This document shows positions 1 through 11,539 of a stretch of 64,000 bases of DNA, piece after piece. The DNA lies in the NCBI GenBank assembly GCA_032622095.1, contig CP136064.1:145033954-145097953 (forward strand), read 5' to 3'. Source of the stretch: Siphonodentalium dalli (taxonomy: Eukaryota; Mollusca; Scaphopoda; Gadilida; Siphonodentaliidae). The notes under the pieces were generated by a model. It had not been told where the DNA came from. It saw only the letters and a list, made by a program, of their open reading frames with translations, and did not search any database. Position 1 is the stretch's first letter. Every line of letters starts with the position of its first letter. The position numbers and the translations under genes are program-made.

Positions 1-110
1 AGTAATGCTTAGACCTTTCAACTTTCCGCATTCCTAATGGCTCCATTGACTGTAACATATGAAATTATTCCCTTTCCAAGTTGAGCTACAGTGTCATTGA
101 CACTTTCATA
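1..110 (-). other. exon-like segment, copy 1 of a diverged pair
   Basis: On the minus strand about 35 codons are open and include the string DTVAQLGKGI. The same reading recurs at 14040-14160. Between the copies several differences are synonymous (caa/cag, gga/ggg) or conservative (I/M, V/I), which hints at past coding constraint. No convincing splice sites bound this copy, and it runs off the window edge. I do not recognise the protein. It could be a paralogous exon or part of a dispersed repeat. Confidence 0.25.
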
Positions 111-1251
111 TAACTCTACACGGATTATATCTCATAACATTTTTTATTTCCTTTTGCGGTTTTCATTACAAACAGCATTATTTCAATAATAGATACGATA
201 ATTTTACTTTTTCATAAACTTTATTTGATACTTTGAAATGGATACAGACGTTCTCGATATATCGAATAATCCAAAATCTTTTCGTTTCGATCGGTATTCA
301 AAATGATATCGAATAATGGTATATTATCGAAATATCATGCAGTACTATCAATTCGCGTCCTCCTACAATCAGATTGTTTGTGGTAGAACTTTACACTACA
401 CACCTCTACACCGTGTATGTATTTCTTAATTAACAATATACTTTTCATTTCGATGTATTTATCCAATATGTTGCTTTCGTCGTAGCATGGCTTTGAGTTG
501 CAGCCATTTTCACAGCCATTTCATGGCCGCGATTGCATTATTTTCTGTCCTTGTTACTCTATTGGCTCCCGTAATCTAAGTTACTCTATTGGCTCCCGTA
601 CTCTAATTTTACACAAACTGGTATACATTTATATCGGATGGAGAAGTAAGGCATTCTGGTGTTGCCGATGAGGGATATTGAGAAAAACCTACTTCCCAAG
701 GCCGGAAAATGGGCATTTTAGAAATCTCTGTAAAAAGATTTGATCAATGCAGATGTTAGTGTATTTCGGATATGTTTAATATAGAGGATATATTCCTCTT
801 CAAAATGGAACAAAAACCAACTGAGTCCAAATTTTTTCTAGGTCAAATCATTTATTGACCAGACCAGAGTGGCAGTTGTGTTGAATACCCAGCACACTTG
901 TAGTCTCATATTTAATACACTCACCAAAACTTACACCCCTACTGGCTTGCATCCATAGTATCCATGTAACTATCACTCAACAAATAGTAGTTGAACCATC
1001 GTGGAATCTTACATGGTTGTTCACTAAGACCTAGCCTTTCATAAACATAAATTCATGTCTATATTTTCAAATCATGAGTTATGTTTTTTTGTAAATATTG
1101 ATACATGAGTTACGCCGCTTTACATCTCTGTAAAAAATTAATGCATGGCTATTTCAATTTATCCCTTGAGTACATAAATTCTGTGTAATAACAAAAAGGT
1201 GGTGATATGATCACTCAATACTGCCAAATATTTTTTGAAATTCTTTTGAAG

Positions 1252-1445
1252 GTATGCATAGATATGAAGTAGTGTGCTCGCGATGTGGTGCCCATCTTGG
1301 TCATGTCTTTGAAGATGGCTCATCTCCAACTGAGTTGTGCTTCTGTATAAACTCATCATCACTTAACTTCTTGGGATTGACAGTGAAAAAGAAGACAATG
1401 AAATTCTACATAATGAACTCTGATATGTTGGTGACAGACTTTTGA
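1252..1445 (+). CDS. msrB: MsrB C-terminal exon, version A (partial gene)
   Basis: Methionine-R-sulfoxide reductase B reduces methionine-R-sulfoxide in proteins. This exon holds the last third of the domain. After an acceptor-like ...ttttgaag it reads [20 protein letters not shown], which contains the second zinc-binding CxxC (CSRC) and the family's HLGHVF block. It then reads CINSSSLNF, whose Cys sits where the catalytic (seleno)cysteine lies in the family motif RYCxNSxxL. The familiar RY before the Cys is CF here. After NF a 26-residue tail unlike other MsrB ends leads to TGA at 1443-1445. Earlier exons, with the first CxxC and the substrate pocket, are not seen and probably lie upstream of the window. 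A second version of the same exon follows 1.5 kb downstream. The identity is firm; use of this exon in mRNA is unproven. Confidence 0.75.
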
Positions 1446-2137
1446 AACTTTTTCAGCAATAGTGCATTATTTTTTTCAAAGTTATTAAAGATTTCATAAA
1501 TTGCTTTATGTGTAGTTCAATGGTAAAGGCCCTCATATATACTACTAGTTGCAGTGCCCTATATATGGTTCTTCAAACACACAGAGGAAGTCTGAATAAC
1601 AGCCATATTCATTATGTCCCATACTTTCATTTCCCTATCCAAATGTTTACCTATTCGATTTGGTCTGTCTGGCTTGATAACTCAAACAAAATAAGAACTG
1701 ATTTTGATAAATTTTGGTATTCATGCAGGTTTTATTCAGACATCTTTTGAATTAAGCCAAATCAGAAAATTAATAAACCACAGCGGAAAGCCACCTTTGC
1801 GGGAATACTCTCTGCAGTGCACTTAATTGTTATTCACTAAACTGACAGTTTGCACATAGTTAGCAAAGCAAGAAGTGGTCATGACATCAGTGTCATGTGA
1901 CATACCATTCTCTAAAACTCAGAGTAGTTTTTGCTGTTTTGTAATTGATTAATGGTCCTAGCTCATGTCTGCATCTTAGAGTGAAAACTACATCCATGCC
2001 AAATGCTTCATATATCCACCAGTATACTAGTCATTGTGGGTTATTATAGGTTTGGATAATCTCTGGTATGCACATGAACCTGCATTGGGTGGGGAGACCA
2101 TATATCCACACATGCAACAGGTTTTTGTCCATTAATT

Positions 2138-2895
2138 ATACCCCTCGCAACGAAGTTAGGGGGGGGGTATACTGGAGTCAGCTCGTCCGTCCGTCCGTCG
2201 TCCGTCCGTGGACACAAATTTGTCCGGAGTTTTTCTCAGTCGGTTTTTGATCAATTTCCGTGAAACTTGGCACAGACATCAACCACCATGGGAACCTGTG
2301 CACCTGCGATTATGACGTCTGTCGGACTTTTTTTGGTGGAGTTATCCCCCCTTTTTCGACTTAGAATTTTTTTCGCAACATGTATACTTTTGTCCGAGCT
2401 TTTATTCCTACATTTTTCGGTAATTTTTTTTAAAACGTGGCACAGATATTTAGTAGTAGTCTGTCCGACATTTTTTGGTGGAGTTATCCCCCTTTTTCGA
2501 CTTAGAAACTTTTTTTGCAACATGCATAATTTTGTCCAAGCTTTTATTCCTACATTTTTCGGTCAATGTTTTTTAATCTTGGCACTGATATTTAGTACCA
2601 TGGGAACCTGTGCACCTGCGATTATGACGTCTGTCCGACATATTTTGTGTGGAGTTATTCCCCTTTTTCGACTTAGAATTTTGTTCGCAACATACATAAT
2701 TTTGTCCAAGCTTTTATTCCTACATTTTTTGGTCAATAGGTTTAAGATTAGGGTTATGGTTGTACACCTGCAATGGGAACTGTTATTTTATTATTTTAAC
2801 TCAATGTTTACTGACATGTGAAACATCTTAGTATTTAAAAAACAGGGGGGGGGGGGGTATCCGTAGTCCCATTGGGACAGTCACACCTCTAGTTT
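2138..2895 (+). mobile_element. dispersed repeat with G-run ends and internal ~190-bp units
   Basis: It begins tatacccctcgcaacgaag followed by a G run and gtccgtccgtcc, and ends in a G12 run followed by tatccgtagtcccattgg. Inside are about three imperfect copies of a unit carrying 'cctgcgattatgacgtctgtc' wording and 'gagttatcccc'. A related copy lies at 32695-33290. The open frames across it come from the repeat units. The element sits in the interval between the two MsrB exon versions. No transposase is visible, so it is non-autonomous or decayed. Confidence 0.6.
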
Positions 2896-2971
2896 ATTCT
2901 GGAATTACAACCCTTAAGCATGTTGTACACTAATCAATCCTGATATCCTATATCAAATGTGGTCACTCCAG

Positions 2972-3111
2972 GTATACCAAGAATGGAGGTGAAGTGCAAA
3001 AACTGCAGCTCCCATGTCGGTCACGTCTTCGATGATGGACCGAAACCGACGGGGATCAGATACTGTGTCAACTCAGGATCTCTGAACTTCAAGAAACACA
3101 CTACAGTCTAA
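2972..3111 (+). CDS. msrB: MsrB C-terminal exon, version B (terminal exon)
   Basis: This second copy of the MsrB last exon follows a good acceptor (ggtcactccag). It reads [20 protein letters not shown], then [20 protein letters not shown], and ends after KKHTTV at TAA 3109-3111. It keeps the second zinc CxxC (CKNC), the GHVFDDGP block and the catalytic Cys in the canonical RYCVN setting, so it is closer to the family consensus than version A at 1252-1445. The length after the catalytic Cys is normal for MsrB. Both versions start with the same phase (GT of a split Gly codon), so either could join the same upstream exon. This is what mutually exclusive or alternative last exons require. Confidence 0.8.
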
Positions 3112-5750
3112 CAGAAAGGGAGATGAAACAACAGGTTACCATGTTGCTGAACAAGATATAGTGTGGCTCAGACATAATATGCAACAATAGTGCTATGAAA
3201 CTTTTAAGTGGTATTTACTGCCATCCTATTACACAGTGGGGAATCACGTGGTTTCGAGTTCATGAGTATCACGCATTCAAAATGGCCGAGGCGATCTAAA
3301 TAGCGACCAGACGCGAGGAAAAAAGGTAATAAACTAAGATATGACATATTACATATTATTTTATGAGCAGATGTTAACAGTCAAACTGCTAAGTTTTGTG
3401 TCAGTTCCTCGTATATTATATTTTTGTGCGTTTGCAAATTTGAAAGCGTGGTACTCACCAACTTCGAAACCACATGATTCCCCACCGTGTATTAATAGTC
3501 TGTGCCAGTTTCATTATCTTAGTACCTAAATCGCTCATGCTTGTAGGTATTGCAGAGTTTTCTCTCCTGGGTGATGAGAACTTTTGATCTCAGGTGATCT
3601 TCACTTGTACATACAGACTTTTTCATCTATCTGAGAGTCTTACTTTATGATTCTTTAACCTAAAAATTATCTCTGTTATGAAGGATAATGCCTGACAATT
3701 AGAGACACACTGTCAGAACCTTCAAGTGATTTGTCTAATCTGTAGGAACTTTCATGCTCAATATGTATACCTACATGCAATATAAATAAAATTTAAATTT
3801 TCCTTCAAATTCTACTTAATTTAGAGTTTACCAAGAATATACACTCGCAATCCCTACACTATGTTGAAATCTAGAATCGGAATATCTCTAATAAATACTG
3901 GTATTTAAGTATGAACTATTATTCTTCTAGAGCCTACATCAATGAGTGTATCCAAAGAAACTAGCAAATAAAATGCACATGAACAATTCGTTTAAGATCA
4001 TCTCACAACTTAATGTTAACCATGAAAGATAACTCTGTAAACCTATAAGTAATAGTGGTTCAGCCTTTGGTGGAAGTCAGAATGTTCTCTTTGTTGTCTT
4101 AGGCTTGTAGTGTATTTGTAACCAGAAGTCTTCATATTAACAGGGTTTTCTTCCAAGGGTGTTGAGAGTATTTTGTGCTATATCTTGTTCCCCTAGTTTT
4201 GAATATAAGCTTTGAGGTAGTTTTTATTATCCATTCTTTGAAATCCGCAGATACAAGACTGGGAATATTTGTGATCAAAATCATAACATTTTCTTTCCTT
4301 CTATATTTTGTTTTGAACATAGAAGCTTCAAGTGGCAGTTCTATCATGTGCCTGTATCAAGTTTCATTTTCAGTATAGAGCAATCAACATTTAAACCATA
4401 ATATATGTTTTAATTTAGGTATTGGTAATCTATTAACATTTTCCATTAATCATAAATAAAAAAAAAATAACACAGGCATTTGTTGACATGATTTTTTTTT
4501 TATTTCTGTTAACCATGTTTATCTACAATTGCTACATTCTTCATCTATATATGTATGTGTTATGTTTAATCTTAAAGCCTTTAGAGCTATTTCATGGTTG
4601 CTCTGAAAGTTAAATTTTTATAGACACAAACAACCCACTGAGATGATATAAACCTTGTTCCAATATTCATTATCTATACTGGCATCGTACATATCTGAAC
4701 ATTCCATCAATTTCAGGTCATTACTTGGAAGTAAATAAAAGATTTTTTTTGAGGATTTTGGCTTTTGATTAAAGGTACACAATCCAATTTGATGGTACCC
4801 GTATCATCAGATTCCAACAACAACATTTCTTCAAATAGCGAAGCAGTTATCAGAATCGATTAATTATCAAAAACTATTGCTAACCACTGTCAACTTTTGT
4901 ATAAACTTTCCAAAACGTGTTATATATCATCATTTTGTTCAAAGCAATTTGGTATATCGAGAGTATGTCGGTCGGCTCAACGAATATTTGCTAGGCCGCC
5001 AAATATTCCAAGTGGTGAAAAATAACAGATTTCAAAAATTGATATCTGATAACTCTTGAGCTTTGATGAGTGGGTTCCTTGACTCTAATCAAATATTTTT
5101 TACCTCCAAAACCAAATATATAGTAATTTAGGAGCATTTAATAGTGCGGATTATGTATCTTAAATGACTGTAAAATAATCTAAATTTGGTAATGGGAGAG
5201 ATATTACATAAATCAATATAGGAACAACTTTTGCATATTTTTATTTTGTCCTAGTTTGTTGTTTGTAAAAACTTTACCATGAGCACCTTAGTAAGCAGAT
5301 ATCATTGTTTAGATGATACAGATCCTACTTTCTTTTGTTCTTTTTGTGGCTCTTAATGGCTAAGTCACTGCACTTATGTTGTCTTACCAAGAAATCAATG
5401 AACCAGCATTCAAGCATTGTACAACAGGCAATTACAAAGTAGGTGCGAGTTGTACCGACGCTTGAATTATCAGGTTGTCTGTTGATTGCTTACTTAAATA
5501 ACGCAAGCGCAACTGTCTTTAATAACCACAACATGAAATTGTTGCAATTAACATTCTTCTGTATGGGGAAATTGGCGGGGGTCAAACAAAATAAAATTAA
5601 TTTCGATGAAAATGCTGTATATAGAACTAATTTCGTCATTGTCACTTCGTTTTCTCACCCATACTTTTCTCACCCATACATTAATACAAATTATATTTTT
5701 GCAGAATGTTCTGCTATTGGGCTGAACAATTTAAATATAGTAAGTGGGCA
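3112..5750. other. spacer with no recognisable gene
   Basis: AT-rich sequence downstream of MsrB. Short ORFs (for example 4132-4347 minus and 4175-4378 plus) overlap on opposite strands and have no codon or motif signal. The MsrB 3' UTR probably lies in its first part; aataaa occurs near 3783. Confidence 0.5.
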
Positions 5751-5775
5751 CCCCCCCCCCCCCCCCCCCCCCCCC
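5751..5775. repeat. C25 homopolymer tract
   Basis: An uninterrupted run of 25 C. It introduces a segment (about 5840-6300) similar to the hAT-like MITE family seen at 62495-63569. Confidence 0.95.
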
Positions 5776-5839
5776 ACATGCAACTTATATGTATGCTGCG
5801 GCGGGAGAAACATTGTACCATTGATGAAGTGAGTTTTAT

Positions 5840-6300
5840 ATATGCACAGATGCGGTGACATGCCCCCGAAACTTCGGTAAAAATATTCAATATTTGGTAG
5901 GAAGTTTCAAGTCTACTATACCTAACATCAGTTGGAGATTTTGCATCGAAAATAGGTTGCAAATGATTTCAGTTTAATATTTCAACCACTAATATAATGG
6001 AACTGAAATTTTGCAGTGGCTAAATTGGCAACAGTTGGAATTCCTAACCTTTTAGTTGTGCCCGGTCAGCGATTAGAAATTTCCAACAGCTGGATAGAGG
6101 GTGCAAATAGAATTTCCCAAGTTAAGGAAATTATTCAAAGGAGGTGCAGTTATAAATTCCAAGTATTACACCTCAACAGGGGCATTCTAGAGACGTGTGT
6201 TCCAGCCACTATCGCAGAATTTGGTGTTTTACTGTTGACCATCCAGGAGTTTACTTTTGACAGAATGACGAGTACACTGACGAGTTCATATTAATCCCAT
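5840..6300. mobile_element. decayed hAT-like MITE (family of 62495-63569)
   Basis: It shares the family wording (catcagttggagatttt, aaaataggttgcaaa, gaaatttccaacagctgg) with 17200-17600, 43225-43931 and 62495-63569. The termini and target duplication are not clear here. The open frame at 6016-6294 is a by-product of the repeat. Confidence 0.4.
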
Positions 6301-6360
6301 GCAACAAATTTAATTAATCGTCCCGTTATCACTGGGTTTATATAAACATCGTCTAAATTG

Positions 6361-6532
6361 GATAGATCATATCACTCGTGTCTTCATAATTAAGAAGGCT
6401 GGCATGCATCTTGTTTGGGAGTGATAAACTCTACTCACTCGTGCTCTGCGCTCGCGAGTAGAGTTTATCACTCCCAAACAAGACGCATGCCGGCCATATT
6501 AATTATGAAGACACTCGTTGAGATGATCTATC
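6361..6532. repeat. 172-bp imperfect palindrome
   Basis: The left arm from gatagatcat to ctctact pairs with the right arm from agtagagt to gatgatctatc, around a spacer near 6437-6454 rich in CGCTCGCG. The arms are ~75 bp with a few mismatches (gcatgcatc/gacgcatgc). It is a foldback MITE or cruciform-prone sequence. Confidence 0.85.
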
Positions 6533-7230
6533 CAATACTAAGAACTTGGTACCTAAAATTTCAAGCCTTATTGAGGTCGGTCAATAGTCTGTACAGATTT
6601 GAAAGATTAATTATAGTAACCTACTGTATTTGGGAAATTTCAGAATACCTCATTGAAAGTACTTCAATTCAAACATGCACAATTCCCAAATACTTTTATC
6701 AATAGTTCTCAATAATAAGCTAAAGTGCTACTTGTTGCAGCTACATATAGTGGGAATCCTATAAAATATAATTTGGCAAAACAATTATTGTTATCCATGA
6801 ATTATTTAATTTTATTTCATAAATGATCAATTAACTGATATGTCCATATTGATAAGGTAACTTCAGCTTACCGGATTTACGCCGTGCGGTTCATTCTGCT
6901 TTTCCGTTCCGTGTTTTTGATAAAACGGAAGCGAAAATACCGCACCAAATCCTAATCGAGTCATTTGTATCTTTCGGCGAACAACAAGCCGGTTGATTTA
7001 TTTACGCAGTTAAGATTAAGAGATCTATACGGACTCTTAACACTATGAGAGAGAAGAAGCTTGTCTCTCTACTCCACAACCATAGGTTGCTATCAAACGG
7101 AGTTCTAAGATAGACTATGTATGAACTTTACAACTCAAAGTACGAGGAGTTTAACTTGGCGACATCGGAAGATTCTACATTTCGGTGGTCTTGCCATGGT
7201 TCTAACATAGATTTTTTGTGACGTGCGTGC

Positions 7231-7438
7231 GTCAGTTACGACTGGAAAACAATGTTGACATGACAGCAGTGGAATCGTTGAGAATTCCAGAGAAAGGAGT
7301 AGCACGCAGTGCTGGTATAAACTCCTGTGTTCACGTCAGTTACGACTGGAAAACTATGCTGACTCGACAGCCGTGGAATCTTGAGAATTCCCTGGAAAGG
7401 AGTAGCACGCAGTGCTGTTAAAAGACTCCTGTGTTCAC
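7231..7438. repeat. 104-bp tandem duplication (two copies)
   Basis: gtcagttacgactggaaaac starts at 7231 and again at 7335. Both copies carry gagaattcc and aggagtagcacgcagtgctg and end at actcctgtgttcac. The copies differ by scattered substitutions and small indels. Confidence 0.85.
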
Positions 7439-9297
7439 ATGGGTGACCAGTAGTAAGATTCACGCAGTGCAAAGAACATATAGATAAGATTTTGAAAAAA
7501 ATATCGTGGAAATATGATAACCATTATATGGCAGAATCAGAGAGTGAGATTTTCACAGAGCCAAAGGGGCTGACTCTATATGCCAAGTGTTAATGTACCA
7601 GAGAATACAAATCTGGAGACTTTGGACAACAATGTAGAAATATGTCAATAATGGCGTCAGGGATCACCCTAATACCATGTAGTTACTATTAACATCTGTA
7701 ATAATCCGATTTGGGAGCATATTCACACCTGAGTGTTGATTGAAGACAGCTGTGAATACATCGTCAGGTGTCCACAGTGACTTGTGATTTTGAGATTATC
7801 ACACCTGAAGATTACAACTCTACACCTAATGTCAGGGACCTTTAATGAGTGAAAATGTTCAAGATTTCGTTTCGTTTTAGCATATTTTTTTTCGCATTCA
7901 TAAGCATTGTGTAATTTTTAAATTTTTTTGTATTCATAAGTGGTTGTAAAAATGCCGTTCTTCCAGGTTCTTCCAAAATTATTATATAAAATGCTACCGT
8001 TCTCTCACAATTATGTTTGGACATTTATATTCATAGTTATCAGAGTGATGATTTGAACATAAAGTTTCCACATTTGAACCACTGTTTCATCATTTTAATT
8101 TAAATATAGGCGACTACAATGCGGGACGATTTCAATTTTGCCAATGCATTTCGCCCTGGAGAATGCCCATTTCACACTATTTTTGTGACAGGGAGAAGTC
8201 ACTTCGCCCTGAAAATCAGGCCTAGGTTGGCCCCTGAATGGCGTGCATGCCTGGACATTGACAAAACACAAGAAAGGTCTGTTTTGAAGTTGGGGGGGGG
8301 GGGGGAATGGTGGTGGTATCAGAATCACACCAAGTTGACAGTTTTTCAACGAACAGCCTGATTATTACAAAATGGTCACTAATTAGTCCGCTGATGTATC
8401 AGCAACGATCAATACATGAAGCTTTATTTATGAAAGATCTGCAGAACAGACCAAGTTCGAAGTCATATCACAAAAGTGAGAGACATCATTGCCATCTTCT
8501 AGATAATATCGGGACCAAATGTGTCGCCATGAAACTTTTCACCATATAGTCAGACGAAAATGTGCATTGGAGTTTCCTAACTGATGGAAAATCCAAGAAA
8601 TGACATCGGATAATTGTACATACCCTATTTCCATTTGAAAATGTGTGACAATCACTGAAATTAAGTCTCTGCCGATTTGTGGGGGAAATCAGTGTTTTAA
8701 TCAATGGTGGAGTCCTTGTTTCGGGACAAAGAGAAATGTTGACGAGAAATGGAATCTTGCTTCTGGTATAAACAGCTGTTTTGCTGAATACTATATCTTG
8801 ATTCTCGCAAAAATTTATGGATGTTAAGACCTGATAGGTGGTTTTCATACAGTATGTGATAGCACAATTATTGTTCATCATGACAGTTTGATTTACAATT
8901 TTACATACCAGGTATACTCTTATACTGTCTGTTCTGTTACAGGCCGGTACAGGTTATTACATACACCACTGAACACATGTGATGGTCAGTCAATAAAGTA
9001 TCCATTCTTTCAATAAGATAACGAAGTCTGACAAATGGATTGTAGTAAATCAGTCTAGAGAAGACCTGGTATACATTTACTATAATTGAGATTAAATACT
9101 TTTATTTGTTGAAGACTTAGCAATATTGATGATAGCTTCTTGTGTATAAATCATTCCCTAGATGGATGAGACGATAAATGACATCTAAAACAAATTGGTA
9201 TTGTTCAGGTAAAATGACATTTGCAATTGTTCCAAAATTCAAAACCGATGAAACAATACCAAACCCACCATACATGTTAATGTTATTTGACATTCAG

Positions 9298-9514
9298 ATT
9301 AGCACAATTTGAAGAGTCGTGCCATTGTGAAAGAGAGGGTACATGTATAATCACAACTAATGGCGGGTACCGTGGTTTGTGGAAGTCATTTCAGGACCCA
9401 TATGACTCGGGGGGCAAGTGGTATGAAGATATCCCAGCACATGAACTTGCGGGCAACAAGAGCAGTTTTACTGCCATGACCGGTACCTCCTCCAGGACCA
9501 GTCAGTCTCATTAA
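9298..9514 (+). CDS. candidate terminal exon, unknown protein
   Basis: After an acceptor-like ttatttgacattcag the frame is open for 71 codons to TAA at 9512-9514. The product has two close Cys (CHCEREGTC), a GGYRGLWKSF stretch, DPYDSGGKWYEDIPAHEL and a Ser/Thr-rich tail ending SQSH. Composition looks like a globular protein rather than random AT-rich DNA. I do not recognise the family. It lies between the inverted repeats at 6818-6975 and 11243-11398, so it may belong to a mobile element or to a host gene whose other exons I could not find. No polyadenylation signal is obvious just downstream. Confidence 0.4.
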
Positions 9515-11073
9515 CAACCAATAGGTCAGTAACATGCCATTTGAAAAGCAGTGATGTACCCATATATTAGATCATGTCAAAAGGCACATAAATTATTTGG
9601 GAAATACAGTTGTCATATAAACAAACGACATAAGTTTGTCTTCGCTCCTCAGACAAAATATCCATGTTGACATACCGGTAAATGTATACCAGTACATTGA
9701 TCCGAATCACAATGTCAGATGTGGAGTTGGAAGTATCAATAACAAAATTAGACACAGTATGTCAGACATTGTCAGTTATGTGTAAGTTCTCTAAATGAAC
9801 TTTCCGATATTTGCCAAATCATCAAATGGAGAGACAGTTCATTATGTGCATGGAAACTACATCCCTAGCAATATGCCCTAGACGCATTGATCAATTGTTA
9901 AGACAATATGTTTACATATGTTTTTCCACCCGTTTCCAATTGTGTCACATGTTCGGATTAATTCATATACATAAATATTGGACCAAACTTATTCTTATAC
10001 AATGGCTTGGACTATCAGTATAGTATACTAGTAACTCACCAATGACCCTGACAGTGTTACTATCCAGTCTGCTGGAGATGATAGGATTCCTCGGAGGATT
10101 TGACAATTCCAATGGAGGAAAATCTACTAACATACCATGACAAAATGAGCAATATGAATCCATCAATGTTCAAACTAATTGCATACCTCATGTAAGGGTT
10201 TACATGTACAGAGGGTTTTTCAGAACAATATCTCGAACATTACTCCAAGGTAATCAAAGAGACTACAATTGGAATATTTCAAAATTCCATACAGTACTAG
10301 ACTACTAGTAGCTTGTGTCACCACGACATATTGATACCGTCATACCGATAAAGCCTTTTTGATGGATTGCTAATTTGGCTGAATTATTTACTTCTCGGTA
10401 ACATAAAACTAAACTGTTTTATCAAGCAGTTTTGGACCTTTGGATATACATGTAGCATCATAACATGTAATTTGTGGAAAGGGTAGAACATTATCGTTCC
10501 AAACAAGGGAAGACAAATTGTTCTTAGCAACAAATGAACCACATAACTTGCCAACTATATCCTATTGGATTGTACATTGTACTAGTACATGTACAGTCAT
10601 AAATAGGCTTTGTCTCTGACATTCCAACACAGACGAAAGAGAAAGCTAAAAATGTGAGGACACCCAATTATGACTATTGGTCCTTCGAATTGTGGGCACT
10701 GATTTAAAGGAATGCCTATTTCTAGAATTATTTAGCATGCAGATCGGTCTCAATCATCAATTGTTAATTTCTTTGTGAAGAATATACGGTAGACATTGAT
10801 ATCCTGGAGACGTGATTTATGGTTTTCGTTTTACTCCTTACGTCGACGAACCTGGACTTGTGGGCATTGGTACATATATGCACATATACCAGGAAAAGAG
10901 AGGGAGGTACATTCATGTACATGTCAAACTGTATACCCTGTATATGCGATTGGAATACATACTATAGATGTATGGAATCTGGAATGTATATATTGGGATT
11001 GACCCACAAAACTTCTGCAAACTTCCATCAGACCACAGCAAAATAAGTAAGCTCTGAAGTCTAAAGATTATCA

Positions 11074-11178
11074 ATATGGACATATCAGGTAATTGATAAT
11101 TTATGAAATAAAATTTAAAAATTTGATTTATCAAGTTAACATTTTATGAATAAATTATAATTACCTGATATTTCCATG
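11074..11178. repeat. 105-bp palindrome made of the termini of 6818-11398
   Basis: atggacatatcaggtaatt at the left and aattacctgatatttccat at the right form inverted arms. Both arms match the outer ends of the 155-bp inverted repeats. Confidence 0.7.
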
Positions 11179-11539
11179 ACCCACCCATCCTCCCCTATGA
11201 AGTTAGCATTCTAGGTGGCTTATTGTTCTCCTCAGATGAATGACTTGATTAGGATTTGGTGCGGTATTTTCGCTTCCGGTTTTTCAAAAACACGGAACGG
11301 AAAAGCGGAATGAACAGCACGGCGTATAAAATCCGGTAAGCTGAAGTTACCTTATCAATATGGACATATCAGGTAATTATAATTTATTCATAAAATCTTT
11401 TTTTTAATTTTTAGCTCATCTTGATGTCAAGCATGGATTGGCATCCAATTTATGTGCACCCATCAACAATTTCCTTTAGCACACCCTACAGGTCACATCC
11501 CTCATCCGATCTTCGGGGTGAGCTATAGATGGGAGCTTG

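Larger units (their letters stand above)
6818..11398. mobile_element. 4.6-kb segment bounded by ~155-bp inverted repeats
   Basis: 6818-6975 (tgatatgtccatattgataa, then ...ttaccggatttacgccgtg...) recurs inverted at 11243-11398 with high identity, including the phrases 'cttccgt...aaacggaagcgaaaataccgcaccaaatcctaat'. This is the layout of a DNA transposon with long terminal inverted repeats, or of two MITE copies in opposite orientation. The interior holds a 104-bp tandem pair, a splice-flanked open exon (9298-9514) and mostly unique AT-rich DNA. No transposase motif was recognised, and I could not define a target duplication. Confidence 0.5.

Noticed and set aside
1508-1580. tRNA-like A box (tagttcaatggta)
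   Set aside because: No B box (GGTTCRANNCC) follows at the right distance and no cloverleaf can be drawn.
5443-5962. Proline- and glycine-rich frames around the C25 tract
   Set aside because: They are produced by the homopolymer; the flanks have no coding signal.
8119-8361. 80-codon frame after an AG
   Set aside because: It runs into a G13 tract, has an equally long frame on the opposite strand and no recognisable motif; left unannotated as coding.
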